12,945 bases of DNA, taken from NCBI GenBank assembly GCA_002433675.1, contig DJIP01000036.1, positions 3,185 to 16,129 on the forward strand. Direction: 5' to 3'. This DNA is from Halomonas halophila. Lineage in GTDB: Bacteria; Pseudomonadota; Gammaproteobacteria; Pseudomonadales; Halomonadaceae. Of this stretch, positions 1-6,727 are shown piece after piece. Each line of letters begins with the position of its first letter. The first letter of the stretch is position 1. The position numbers and the translations under genes were made by a program. Under the pieces are notes generated by a model that saw nothing but the letters and a program-made list of their open reading frames with translations, had not been told where the DNA came from and made no database searches.

Positions 1-633
1 TCAGGTGTTCTCGCGACGGGTACAGACCGACAGTACGGTGGCATCCTCTTCGCTCACGGAGACCAGCGCGTGGCCCATGTCGCTGTCGAAGTAGATGCTG
101 TCGCCTGCGACCAGGCGCAGCGGCTCGTAGAATTCCGAGTACAGCAGGATCTCGCCCTCCAGCACCATCAAAAATTCCTCGCCGTCATGGCGCACCCACT
201 CGGAAAATTCCTCGAAGTGTCTGGCACGCACGATGGTCTTGAACGGGATCATGCGTTTTTGCGCCAGTTCGCAGCTGAGCAACTCGTGTTCGTAGGTCGG
301 GGTAGGGTGGCGCTGGCCTTCGCCGCGGCGCGTCATGTCTCGCCTGCCCATGGTACGGGTCTGCTGCCTGGGGGGTGACAGCAGTTGTGGCAGGTCGATG
401 TCGAGACCGCCGATCAGCTTCTGCACAGCGGTAAAGGTGGGCGAGATCTGATCGTTCTCGATCTTCGACAGGGTCGAGCGCGCCAGGCCGGTCTTCTGGC
501 TGACATCCTCCAGGGTCCACTGGTTGGCCAGACGAATCTCCTTGAGTCGCTCCCCCAGACGAAGGGGTTCGACGAAGGCCTTGCGGCCAGAGGCGATCTT
601 CAGCGCCGCCTCCTGATCGGTGTGTTGCGCCAT
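1..633 (-). CDS. XRE-family transcriptional regulator with C-terminal cupin domain
   Basis: This is a complete 210-residue protein from ATG at 633 to TGA at 1-3. Residues about 26-83 form a Cro/C1-type helix-turn-helix (LGERLKEIRLANQWTLEDVS, then GLARSTLSKIENDQISP). Residues about 130-205 form a cupin beta-barrel (HDGEEFLMVLEGEI, then LVAGDSIYFDSDMGHAL). Family members with this build are soluble DNA-binding repressors or activators whose cupin binds a small ligand; PuuR and SutR are examples. The ligand and targets here cannot be read from the sequence. Upstream, a 17-bp palindrome (648-664) lies 14 bases before the start codon, where a bound regulator would block its own transcription, so autoregulation is likely (inference). 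No clear Shine-Dalgarno is seen between palindrome and start. It lies downstream of the deacetylase gene on the same strand, but a 336-base gap makes co-transcription doubtful. Confidence 0.93.
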   Translation of the reverse strand: MAQHTDQEAALKIASGRKAFVEPLRLGERLKEIRLANQWTLEDVSQKTGLARSTLSKIENDQISPTFTAVQKLIGGLDIDLPQLLSPPRQQTRTMGRRDMTRRGEGQRHPTPTYEHELLSCELAQKRMIPFKTIVRARHFEEFSEWVRHDGEEFLMVLEGEILLYSEFYEPLRLVAGDSIYFDSDMGHALVSVSEEDATVLSVCTRRENT

Positions 634-647
634 GTCGTGTTCACAAT

Positions 648-664
648 AGGAAACCGGGTTTCCT
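648..664. promoter_or_regulatory. Palindromic operator candidate of the XRE-cupin gene
   Basis: Perfect inverted repeat: AGGAAACC (648-655), one central base, GGTTTCCT (657-664). It sits just upstream of the start codon of the XRE-cupin gene. Dimeric XRE regulators bind such dyads, so this is a good candidate autoregulatory site. The symmetry is seen directly; the function is inferred. Confidence 0.6.
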
Positions 665-969
665 CTAGGCTACCACAGCGCCACCACTGCATGCCTGTGT
701 CCCAGCAGCCTTTTTGCCCTATTACCCAGGCTTGCTCACAGGCCTGTGCCACTGCGCTTTCTCACCGCATGACGGTCCAGCGCAGAGTCGCGGCGCGGAG
801 AGACTGATGGGCAGCAACTTTGCCCGGGAAGATCAGCAGGACGATGTGACTCCCCCCATGTTTCCCGATACCGGGAAACATGGGGGGGAAAGGATCAAAG
901 GTCGAGACATCGCGGCAGGGGACTCCTGGCTGCAAAGGCGCTTCGCCAGAATGGCGCGTATCGCCGTCG
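665..969. other. Intergenic region with palindromes, no gene seen
   Basis: About 300 bases lie between the XRE-cupin start and the deacetylase stop. I see no reading frame with a ribosome-binding site or recognisable protein. The stretch holds a perfect 12-bp palindrome (CACAGGCCTGTG, 737-748), a further copy of its CCTGTG half at 694-699, and the strong stem-loop at 852-887. It must also contain the promoter of the XRE-cupin gene and the end of the deacetylase transcript, but no convincing -35/-10 pair or T-tailed terminator is visible. Confidence 0.6.
852..887. repeat. Perfect 16-bp inverted repeat (strong stem-loop)
   Basis: The left arm CCCCCCATGTTTCCCG (852-867) and the right arm CGGGAAACATGGGGGG (872-887) are exact reverse complements around a 4-base loop, ATAC. 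Neither strand has a T-tract after the stem, so it is not a classical intrinsic terminator. It lies 82 bases beyond the deacetylase stop codon and could stabilise or end that transcript, or be a protein-binding site. Confidence 0.85.
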
Positions 970-1905
970 TCAGGGCTGGTAGGCCAGTCCCAGCAGGGCC
1001 CGTAGATGGGCCTCCACCGAACGTCCCAGGGCGGCCAGGTCATAGCCCCCTTCCAGCACCGAGACGACACGGCCCTCGGCATGTCTCCGGGCAATGTCGA
1101 GGATGCCCTGGGTGATCCAATGGTAGTCCTCGTCGGCGAGGCACAACTCCGCCATGGGGTCTTCGCGATGGGCATCGAAGCCTGCCGAGACCAGTATCAG
1201 CTCAGGGCGGAAGTTTTCCAGGGCGGGCCACCAGTCGCGCTCGATGGCCGCACGAAACGCGGCGCTTTCGGTGCCTGCTGGCAGCGGCGTGTGCACCACG
1301 TTGGGGTAAGGGGTATCCAGGTAACGCCAGGGATAGAAGGGATACTGGAAGCTGGTACAGACCATCACCTCGGGGTCATTCTTGAAGATGTCGATGGTGC
1401 CGTTGCACTGGTGGACATCGAAGTCGAGGATGGCAATGCGCCGGGCCCCGTGGACGGCGCGGGCGTGGGCCGCGCCGACCGCAATGTTGTTGTAGAAGCA
1501 GAAGCCCATGGCCTCCTGGGCCTCGGCGTGGTGGCCGGGAGGCCTGACTGCGCAGAAGACATTGTCGGCATGACCGCGAAACACCTGATCGACACCCTTG
1601 ACCACGGCGCCGGCGGCCAGACGTGCGGCCTGAAGGCTGTCGCTGTTCATCAGGGTATCGGCATCGACCGAGGCGTGCCCCTCCTGTGGCGAGGTCTGCT
1701 CCAGCCGAGCGAGGTGTGCCTCGGGATGCACGCGTCGCAACTGCTCCTCGGTGGCTTCCCTGGCGTCTGCCTGCATCGCGTGCTGCAGCACGCCGGAGCG
1801 CATCAGTTGCGCCCGGATGGCATCGAGTCTCAAGGGACTTTCGGGATGATCCGGCCCCATGTCATGACGCTGGCAGTACGGGTGACTGAGAAAGGCTGTG
1901 ATCAT
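970..1905 (-). CDS. Histone deacetylase family protein (class II / acetylpolyamine amidohydrolase-like)
   Basis: This is a 311-residue zinc-dependent deacylase of the arginase/HDAC fold. The ATG at 1905 was chosen because GGAG stands 6 bases before it; an in-frame GTG at 1932 has no such site. Catalytic elements are present: the His-His dyad in RPPGHHA (H125, H126), metal ligands D163 and H165 in DFDVH and D244 in SAGFDAH, and the catalytic Tyr in LEGGY (Y288). The usual DxHHGNGT motif reads DVHQCNGT here, with Gln166 and Cys167; the metal ligands are kept. Bacterial relatives remove acetyl groups from proteins (AcuC of Bacillus) or from polyamines. Divergence from a Pat-type acetyltransferase favours protein deacetylation, but polyamine or other acyl substrates remain possible. 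Length is normal for the family. Confidence 0.93.
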   Translation of the reverse strand: MITAFLSHPYCQRHDMGPDHPESPLRLDAIRAQLMRSGVLQHAMQADAREATEEQLRRVHPEAHLARLEQTSPQEGHASVDADTLMNSDSLQAARLAAGAVVKGVDQVFRGHADNVFCAVRPPGHHAEAQEAMGFCFYNNIAVGAAHARAVHGARRIAILDFDVHQCNGTIDIFKNDPEVMVCTSFQYPFYPWRYLDTPYPNVVHTPLPAGTESAAFRAAIERDWWPALENFRPELILVSAGFDAHREDPMAELCLADEDYHWITQGILDIARRHAEGRVVSVLEGGYDLAALGRSVEAHLRALLGLAYQP

Positions 1906-1939
1906 CGATATCTCCGACTGGTCTGGCGCCACCTTAGGA

Positions 1940-1966
1940 GTAATACGGACCCCGAGACAGTGGCAA
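1940..1966 (-). promoter_or_regulatory. Candidate promoter of the deacetylase gene
   Basis: On the minus strand TTGCCA (1961-1966) and TATTAC (1940-1945) are separated by 15 bases. The -35 matches consensus at five of six positions and the -10 at four. It would start transcription about 28 bases before the ATG at 1905, which agrees with that start rather than the upstream GTG. The spacer is short, so this is tentative. Confidence 0.3.
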
Positions 1967-2133
1967 ATGGTCGAAGCGTGATGCCAAGGATGCCTTGTTC
2001 CTGGTCAAGCTAGAACTGGACGTGGTTGTGGGGGAGCGCCACACTCCGGCACTATTTCCATCATGTCCAAGTGCGCAAGCCCGCACAATTCGCTGCCAGG
2101 GTGTCGGCCACCCGTCGCCTGAGGAGTCCACCT

Positions 2134-4881
2134 GTGAGCACCCAATTTCTTCGTCGCTTTTTCGATCCTGCCTCGATTGCCGTGGTGGGCGCCTCCGAGA
2201 AGCCAGAGTCCACGGGTGGGCAGGTCATTCGCAATCTGCTTGACGGCGGCTACGGCGGCAGGCTGTGGGCGGTCAACCCCAAGGGGTACGCCAGCGTCCA
2301 CGGGGTCGAGTGCGTCGCTCGCACCTCTCAACTTCCCGAGGTGGTGGATCTGGCGATCCTGTGCACGCCTGTCTCGACCCTGCCGAAGCTGTTGACCCGG
2401 CTGGGTGAACGCGGAGTGCGCGCGGCCCTGGTGCTGTCTGGTGGTAGTCAGCTGGAACGGGATGAAGGTGGCAAGTCGTCGATCCGCCAGCGCATGCTCG
2501 ATGCGGCCCGGTCCTCGGGTATCCGAGTGCTGGGGCCCGAGTGCATGGGCTTGATCGTGCCGGGGCGAAGGCTCAATGCGTCCTACTCCAGTCATACGGT
2601 GCCCAGGGGCAAGGTGGCGTACCTGGGGCAGTCCGGCATGCTGGCCAACGCCATGATCGACTGGGCGGCCGGTCGTGGGATCGGCTTTTCCCACCTGCTG
2701 ACGCTGGGGGAAAGCGTCGATGTCATGCTTCCCGACCTGATCGACTACATCAATCAGAACTCGCCCACCCAGGCGATCCTGTTGCACCTTGAGCGGGTCC
2801 ACGACGCTCAGCACTTCATGACCGCGGTGCGTGATGCGTCGCGCAATCGACTGGTACTGGCGATCAAGAGTGGCAGGACCAGCCAGGCGGATCTCAGTGG
2901 CCTGCCACCGACGCCAGGCATCACCCATCGTGATCGGGTCTTCGATGCGGCCTTCGCCCGGGCCGGCGTGGTAAGGGTCAACGATTCCGACGAGCTCTAT
3001 GACGCCCTGGAGACACTGTCGCGGATGCGCCCGTTGAAGGGCGACCGTCTGGCCATCGTGGCCAACGGGCTGGGGCCGGCCATGCTGGCCATCGACAAGT
3101 TGATCAACGCCGGGGGGCGTCTGGCCGAATTCGAGCAGGTCACCCAGGCGGCGCTGCGCGAGCGTGACCTCGATATCAGCAAACCCGGCGAAAACCCGGT
3201 GGATCTCGGGGGCTACGCCACGCCGGAGCGTTTCGTGGCGGCCCTGGAGATCGTCGCCGCCGACCCCAATGTAGACGCCGTGCTGGTGGTGCATGCACCG
3301 ACGCGTCTGGCGCCCTCCAAGGCGACCGCCGAGGCGCTGATCCGTGAACGCAAGCGCTTTCGGCGCAACCTCCTGACCAGCTGGATGGGTTTCGAACAGG
3401 CGATCGGCGCTCGTCACCTGTGTCACGAGGCCGGTGTACCCACCTATCTATCACCGGAGAAGGCGGTGAAGGCCTTCATGCACATGGTCGACTATCAGCG
3501 GGTACAGTCGCTATTGCAGCAGACGCCCCCGAGCCTGCCGTTTTCGACCTCGGCCGAAGTGCGAGAGCGCTGCCACCGGCTGATCGACGAGGTGCTCGCC
3601 GATGGTCGCGAGAGCCTGACCCATAGCGAGACCGCCCAGGTGCTCAAGGCCTACGGCCTGCCGGTGGCGGAGAGTCGCTATCCCGACGGTGCCCAGGCCG
3701 CGGAGGAGGCCGCCCGTGAGCTGACGGGCCCCTTCGCGATCAAGATCGTTCACGACGGCAACAGTCGGCCTTTTCGTTACCGGCGTCATCCTCACAAGCT
3801 GTCGGCGGGGCTGGTCCAGGATCTGGCCAGACCTGGCGACGTGGCCGAGGCGGTGGATCGCCTCAGCGAGAAGGTGTCCGAAAAATTTCCCGGGTTTCGC
3901 GTGCGAGAGTTCTGTCTGCAGCCGATGCAGCGGGGCAAGCACTCGATGCAGCTGTGCGCGGGCATCACCCGGGACCCCGTCTTCGGCCCGCTGATTCTGT
4001 TCGGTATTGGCGGCTACAAGGTCAATATCCTGGCGGATCGACAGCTGTCGCTGCCGCCCTTGAACATGACCCTGGCCGCGGACATGGTATCGCGTACCCA
4101 CGCCGCGCGGCTGATTCGCGAGCACTCGAGCGATCCACAGCGCGATGAACAAAGGCTGTGCCAGCTGCTGGTGACCCTGTCCCAGATGGCCACCGACCTG
4201 CCACGCCTGCGCGGCCTCGAGATCAATCCGCTGCTGCTCAATCGCGATGGCATGGTGGCGGTGGACTTCGCCATGGATCTCGGCTCACCGGCACGTTTTG
4301 CGATCATGCCTTACCCCGAAGAACTGAGGGAGTGGGTCAAGCTCAGAAACGGCTGGGACGTCGAATTCAGGCCGATTCGGGCAGAAGATGCTCCGCTGAT
4401 CACCGACTTCCACGGGCAGTTGTCCGAGGAGAGCATCCGCTTTCGCTACTTCCACAACAAGACCGATTTAAGCCAGGGCGATCTGTCACGCCTGGCCCAC
4501 ATCAACTACGACCGACAGATGGCGTTTATCGCCGAGCGCCTTTGCGAAGACGGCAGCAAGGAGATGCTGGGTGTGGTTCGGGTCTGGAACGATCCCGACA
4601 ATATCCGTACCGAGTTTTCGATCATCATTCGCGATGACCTTCAGGGGCTCGGTATCGGCAGTCGTCTGATGGAAAAGATGATTCGCTACTGCAAGGGGGT
4701 CGGCACCCTGGAGATGGTCGGCAAGATCATGATCGACAACCATCCCATGCGCGCGCTGATGAAGCACCTTGGCTTCCGACAAAGCTTCAACATGGAGGAG
4801 CAGGTGGTGGACGCGGTGCTACGCCTCAACGAGCCGAGCAACGACTGGCAGCGCCACCGCCTGGAGCGGCCAATGGAGTAG
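2134..4881 (+). CDS. pat: Pat-type protein lysine acetyltransferase (acyl-CoA synthetase-like domain plus GNAT)
   Basis: This 915-residue protein starts at GTG 2134, preceded by GAGGAG seven bases upstream; the frame is open further upstream but without a comparable site. Residues about 1-480 resemble the CoA-binding and ligase parts of ADP-forming acyl-CoA synthetases (IAVVGASEKPES near the start, AYLGQSGMLANAMIDWAA). Residues about 490-715 are ATP-grasp-like (GPLILFGIGGYKVNILADRQ, RGLEINPLLL). Residues about 743-905 are a GNAT acetyltransferase with acetyl-CoA loop QGLGIG (837-842). Synthetases of this kind carry SHTG with the phosphorylated His; here that place reads PPTPG (258-262), so the synthetase half is probably non-catalytic, as known for Salmonella Pat and E. 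coli PatZ (886 residues). Those enzymes acetylate and inactivate acetyl-CoA synthetase and other proteins. It lies divergent to an HDAC-family gene. Confidence 0.93.
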   Translation: MSTQFLRRFFDPASIAVVGASEKPESTGGQVIRNLLDGGYGGRLWAVNPKGYASVHGVECVARTSQLPEVVDLAILCTPVSTLPKLLTRLGERGVRAALVLSGGSQLERDEGGKSSIRQRMLDAARSSGIRVLGPECMGLIVPGRRLNASYSSHTVPRGKVAYLGQSGMLANAMIDWAAGRGIGFSHLLTLGESVDVMLPDLIDYINQNSPTQAILLHLERVHDAQHFMTAVRDASRNRLVLAIKSGRTSQADLSGLPPTPGITHRDRVFDAAFARAGVVRVNDSDELYDALETLSRMRPLKGDRLAIVANGLGPAMLAIDKLINAGGRLAEFEQVTQAALRERDLDISKPGENPVDLGGYATPERFVAALEIVAADPNVDAVLVVHAPTRLAPSKATAEALIRERKRFRRNLLTSWMGFEQAIGARHLCHEAGVPTYLSPEKAVKAFMHMVDYQRVQSLLQQTPPSLPFSTSAEVRERCHRLIDEVLADGRESLTHSETAQVLKAYGLPVAESRYPDGAQAAEEAARELTGPFAIKIVHDGNSRPFRYRRHPHKLSAGLVQDLARPGDVAEAVDRLSEKVSEKFPGFRVREFCLQPMQRGKHSMQLCAGITRDPVFGPLILFGIGGYKVNILADRQLSLPPLNMTLAADMVSRTHAARLIREHSSDPQRDEQRLCQLLVTLSQMATDLPRLRGLEINPLLLNRDGMVAVDFAMDLGSPARFAIMPYPEELREWVKLRNGWDVEFRPIRAEDAPLITDFHGQLSEESIRFRYFHNKTDLSQGDLSRLAHINYDRQMAFIAERLCEDGSKEMLGVVRVWNDPDNIRTEFSIIIRDDLQGLGIGSRLMEKMIRYCKGVGTLEMVGKIMIDNHPMRALMKHLGFRQSFNMEEQVVDAVLRLNEPSNDWQRHRLERPME

Positions 4882-4914
4882 CATGTCGACGTTCAATTTC
4901 AGGACCACCGGTCT

Positions 4915-4946
4915 GGCTTCCCGCCTGCGCATGCGAGGCGGGAGCC
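4915..4946. terminator. Stem-loop between convergent pat and pdxH
   Basis: The arms TCCCGCCT (4919-4926) and AGGCGGGA (4936-4943) pair around CGCATGCG, which is itself self-complementary. GGC (4915-4917) and GCC (4944-4946) extend the stem past one bulged T. It lies between two converging stop codons, so a bidirectional transcript end is likely. There is no T-tract on either side, which lowers confidence in intrinsic termination. Confidence 0.5.
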
Positions 4947-4961
4947 GGTCGGGAGATTCGT

Positions 4962-5603
4962 TCAGGGTGCCAGCCGTACCACTTCCCAATGGCCGTCGCG
5001 TCGACCATAGCGAACCCGGTCATGCAGGCGGCTAGGTTGGCCTTGCCAGAACTCGATCATCTCGGGAACGACGCGGTAGCCGCCCCAGTGCACCGGGCGC
5101 GGGATATCCTGGCCTTCGTAGGCCTTCTCGAAGCGCTGCTGGCGCTGCTCGATCCAGTCCCGATCGGGGATGACCACGCTCTGGGTGGCGATCCAGGCCC
5201 CGAGCTGGCTGCCACGGGGGCGGCTTGAAAAATACTCGTCAGACTCCTGTTCGGAGACCTGCTCGGTGCGTCCCTCGATGCGCACCTGGCGTGCCAGCTT
5301 GGGCCACCAGAAGGTCAGCGCCGCGTGGGGTACGTTGGCCAGTTCACTGCCCTTGTGGCTGTGATAGTTGGTGTAGAAGACCATCCCGTTTTGATCGAAC
5401 CCCTTGAGCAGCACCACCCGCGCGTGAGGCAGGCCCTGGCTGTCCACGGTCGACAGGGTCATGGCATTGGCATCCTGAGGATCGGTATCCAGGGCCAGGG
5501 CGAACCACTCATCGAACATGGTGAAGGGATCCTTGGGTACCTGGCCTTCGTCCAGGCTGCCGCCCTCATAGTCGCGTCGAATGTCCGCAATATCACGGGT
5601 CAT
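4962..5603 (-). CDS. pdxH: Pyridoxine/pyridoxamine 5'-phosphate oxidase
   Basis: This 213-residue FMN enzyme oxidises pyridoxine or pyridoxamine 5'-phosphate to pyridoxal 5'-phosphate, the last step of vitamin B6 synthesis and salvage, in the cytosol. The sequence shows the FMN-binding segment HARVVLLKGF (R62, K67), HSHKGSEL, substrate residues Y124, R128 and S132 in YFSSRPRGSQ, and the C-terminal signature SRLHDRVRYGRR ending in VRLAP (R192, H194). These lie five positions before the E. coli PdxH equivalents (K72, Y129, R133, S137, R197, H199), and the length is close to the 218 residues there. GGAG stands 6 bases before ATG 5603. The leader contains a hairpin followed by T7 (5627-5660), which could attenuate expression. 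The gene converges on pat. Confidence 0.97.
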   Translation of the reverse strand: MTRDIADIRRDYEGGSLDEGQVPKDPFTMFDEWFALALDTDPQDANAMTLSTVDSQGLPHARVVLLKGFDQNGMVFYTNYHSHKGSELANVPHAALTFWWPKLARQVRIEGRTEQVSEQESDEYFSSRPRGSQLGAWIATQSVVIPDRDWIEQRQQRFEKAYEGQDIPRPVHWGGYRVVPEMIEFWQGQPSRLHDRVRYGRRDGHWEVVRLAP

Positions 5604-5626
5604 CGGTATCTCCGGTGGAATCAGAC

Positions 5627-5660
5627 AAAAAAAGGACGGCCACTACGGGTACCGTCGTCC
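5627..5660 (-). terminator. Intrinsic-terminator-like hairpin in the pdxH leader
   Basis: On the minus strand GGACG (5660-5656) pairs with CGTCC (5638-5634), enclosing a smaller ACGG/CCGT hairpin, and seven T follow directly (5633-5627). This has the form of a rho-independent terminator but ends only 23 bases before the pdxH start codon. It may end a short upstream transcript or act as an attenuator of pdxH. The outer stem is only 5 bp. Confidence 0.45.
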
Positions 5661-5750
5661 AATTGATAAATCATCGCACCTTGTGTCCGAGATGTCGCCC
5701 CGCGTCGCCGGGAACACCACCGTCATCGTCGCGAGTCATGATGAATGTCA

Positions 5751-5795
5751 GCTGCTACAGCTTTAGCAGGTACAGCGTCAGCAAGTACAGCCTTG
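5751..5795. repeat. Three tandem 15-bp imperfect repeats
   Basis: The units are GCTGCTACAGCTTTA (5751-5765), GCAGGTACAGCGTCA (5766-5780) and GCAAGTACAGCCTTG (5781-5795), followed by a partial GCAAGG. All share GC at positions 1-2 and TACAGC at positions 6-11. The 15-bp period equals five codons, but could equally be an array of regulator half-sites. Confidence 0.75.
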
Positions 5796-5899
5796 GCAAG
5801 GCGCCACGATTGGCAAGGCACCTCCACAGGGAGTGGCTATCTTGAGTATATCGTCACTGGCGCCAGGCGTGGTGCCTTTATCAGCGAGGGGGAGCGACC

Positions 5900-6715
5900 A
5901 TGCCATCTGTCGAGTCAACGTCAGCCGCCGAGCACAGGCCATCAGGGCGTAGCCGGCGCGTCTGGAGTCTGGCCATCCGGGTGTTCCACTGGGGGCTGGT
6001 GGCCTGCGTCGTGACGTCGTTTCTCACCATGAAAGTGGAGACCGATCTTTTCGACTTTCCACAGAACGTGCACGCCAGGGCCGGACTGATAGCGCTTGGT
6101 CTTCTGCTGTTTCGCTGGGGCTGGGCGCTGATCGGCGATCGCCACGCGCGCATCGGCTCCTGGTTGCGATCTCCCGCAGTGACGCTGACCTACGCTAGGG
6201 ACCTGTTGAAGCGACGCGCCGACATCTTTGTCGGTCACAATCCGCTGGGGGGCTGGGCGGTGCTGGCGATGCTGACGAGCCTGACGATTCAGGCGCTGAC
6301 GGGGCTCTTCGTCACCGATGACATCTTCTTCGAGGCGCCGCTGCATACGCTGGTGCCTGGGGCGGTCAGCGACGCGGCTCTGTGGATTCATCATCTCAAT
6401 GCGAACCTGCTGCTGGCGCTGATCGTGCTTCACCTGGGGGCTCTGGTAGCCCATCGCTGGCTGGGCGAGCGACTGGTGGGAGCCATGTTCAGCGGCCGCA
6501 AGACGCTGCCGCAAGGTGCGCGATGGGCCGAGACGGACGCAGAGACACCTCACGAATCAGAGCAAGGGTCTGAACGGGAGCCAGATCAGATGAAAGAGCG
6601 GAGCGCTAGTGCTGGCAAGGGGGTAGAGCCTGGCCGCTCGGCCCTGATGGTACGAGCGGCACTGCTGGCCCTGTTCAGTACGGGGTGTGTGCTGTGGCTG
6701 TGGGGACGCTTGTGA
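5900..6715 (+). CDS. Cytochrome b561-family membrane protein (Ni/Fe-hydrogenase b-type subunit-like)
   Basis: This 271-residue inner-membrane protein starts at ATG 5900 after a GAGGGGGAG ribosome-binding site. Four membrane helices can be seen at about 31-48, 60-79, 117-138 and 165-185. Histidines H30, H58, H113, H164/H165, H178 and H185 lie at helix ends and are candidate ligands for two b hemes. Proteins of this family pass electrons between the quinone pool or a dehydrogenase and a periplasmic partner. Unusually, a polar, acid-rich linker (about 205-245) is followed by a fifth hydrophobic helix (about 248-268), beyond the common four-helix core. The adjacent convergent gene encodes a periplasmic class II cytochrome c, a likely electron partner by context. 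The stop codons are 12 bases apart. Confidence 0.88.
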   Translation: MPSVESTSAAEHRPSGRSRRVWSLAIRVFHWGLVACVVTSFLTMKVETDLFDFPQNVHARAGLIALGLLLFRWGWALIGDRHARIGSWLRSPAVTLTYARDLLKRRADIFVGHNPLGGWAVLAMLTSLTIQALTGLFVTDDIFFEAPLHTLVPGAVSDAALWIHHLNANLLLALIVLHLGALVAHRWLGERLVGAMFSGRKTLPQGARWAETDAETPHESEQGSEREPDQMKERSASAGKGVEPGRSALMVRAALLALFSTGCVLWLWGRL

Positions 6716-6727
6716 AACGGCGAGGGG

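Larger units (their letters stand above)
5604..5899. other. pdxH-cytochrome b intergenic region
   Basis: About 296 bases separate the divergent starts of pdxH and the cytochrome b gene. It contains the terminator-like hairpin near pdxH, three tandem 15-bp repeats (5751-5795), a ten-base direct repeat TTGGCAAGGC (5793-5802 and 5810-5819), and a small stem-loop GGCGCCA/TGGTGCC (5859-5876) followed by TTT just before the cytochrome b ribosome-binding site. No gene is supported. Short open frames of 34-35 codons cross the repeats on both strands but lack ribosome-binding sites. Confidence 0.55.

Noticed and set aside
1906..1932. Upstream GTG start for the deacetylase
   Set aside because: No Shine-Dalgarno before it, while ATG 1905 has GGAG at good spacing and matches the usual N-terminus of the family.
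1006..2013. Long plus-strand open frame opposite the deacetylase gene
   Set aside because: It is antisense to a well-supported HDAC-family gene, has no ribosome-binding site and no recognisable domain; high GC keeps antisense frames open.
2005..3426. 473-codon minus-strand open frame opposite pat
   Set aside because: The composition is that of a mirror of the real gene, with no family match; pat has clear domains and a ribosome-binding site.
5738..5845. CRISPR-like array from the 15-bp repeats
   Set aside because: Units are adjacent without spacers, imperfect and too short.
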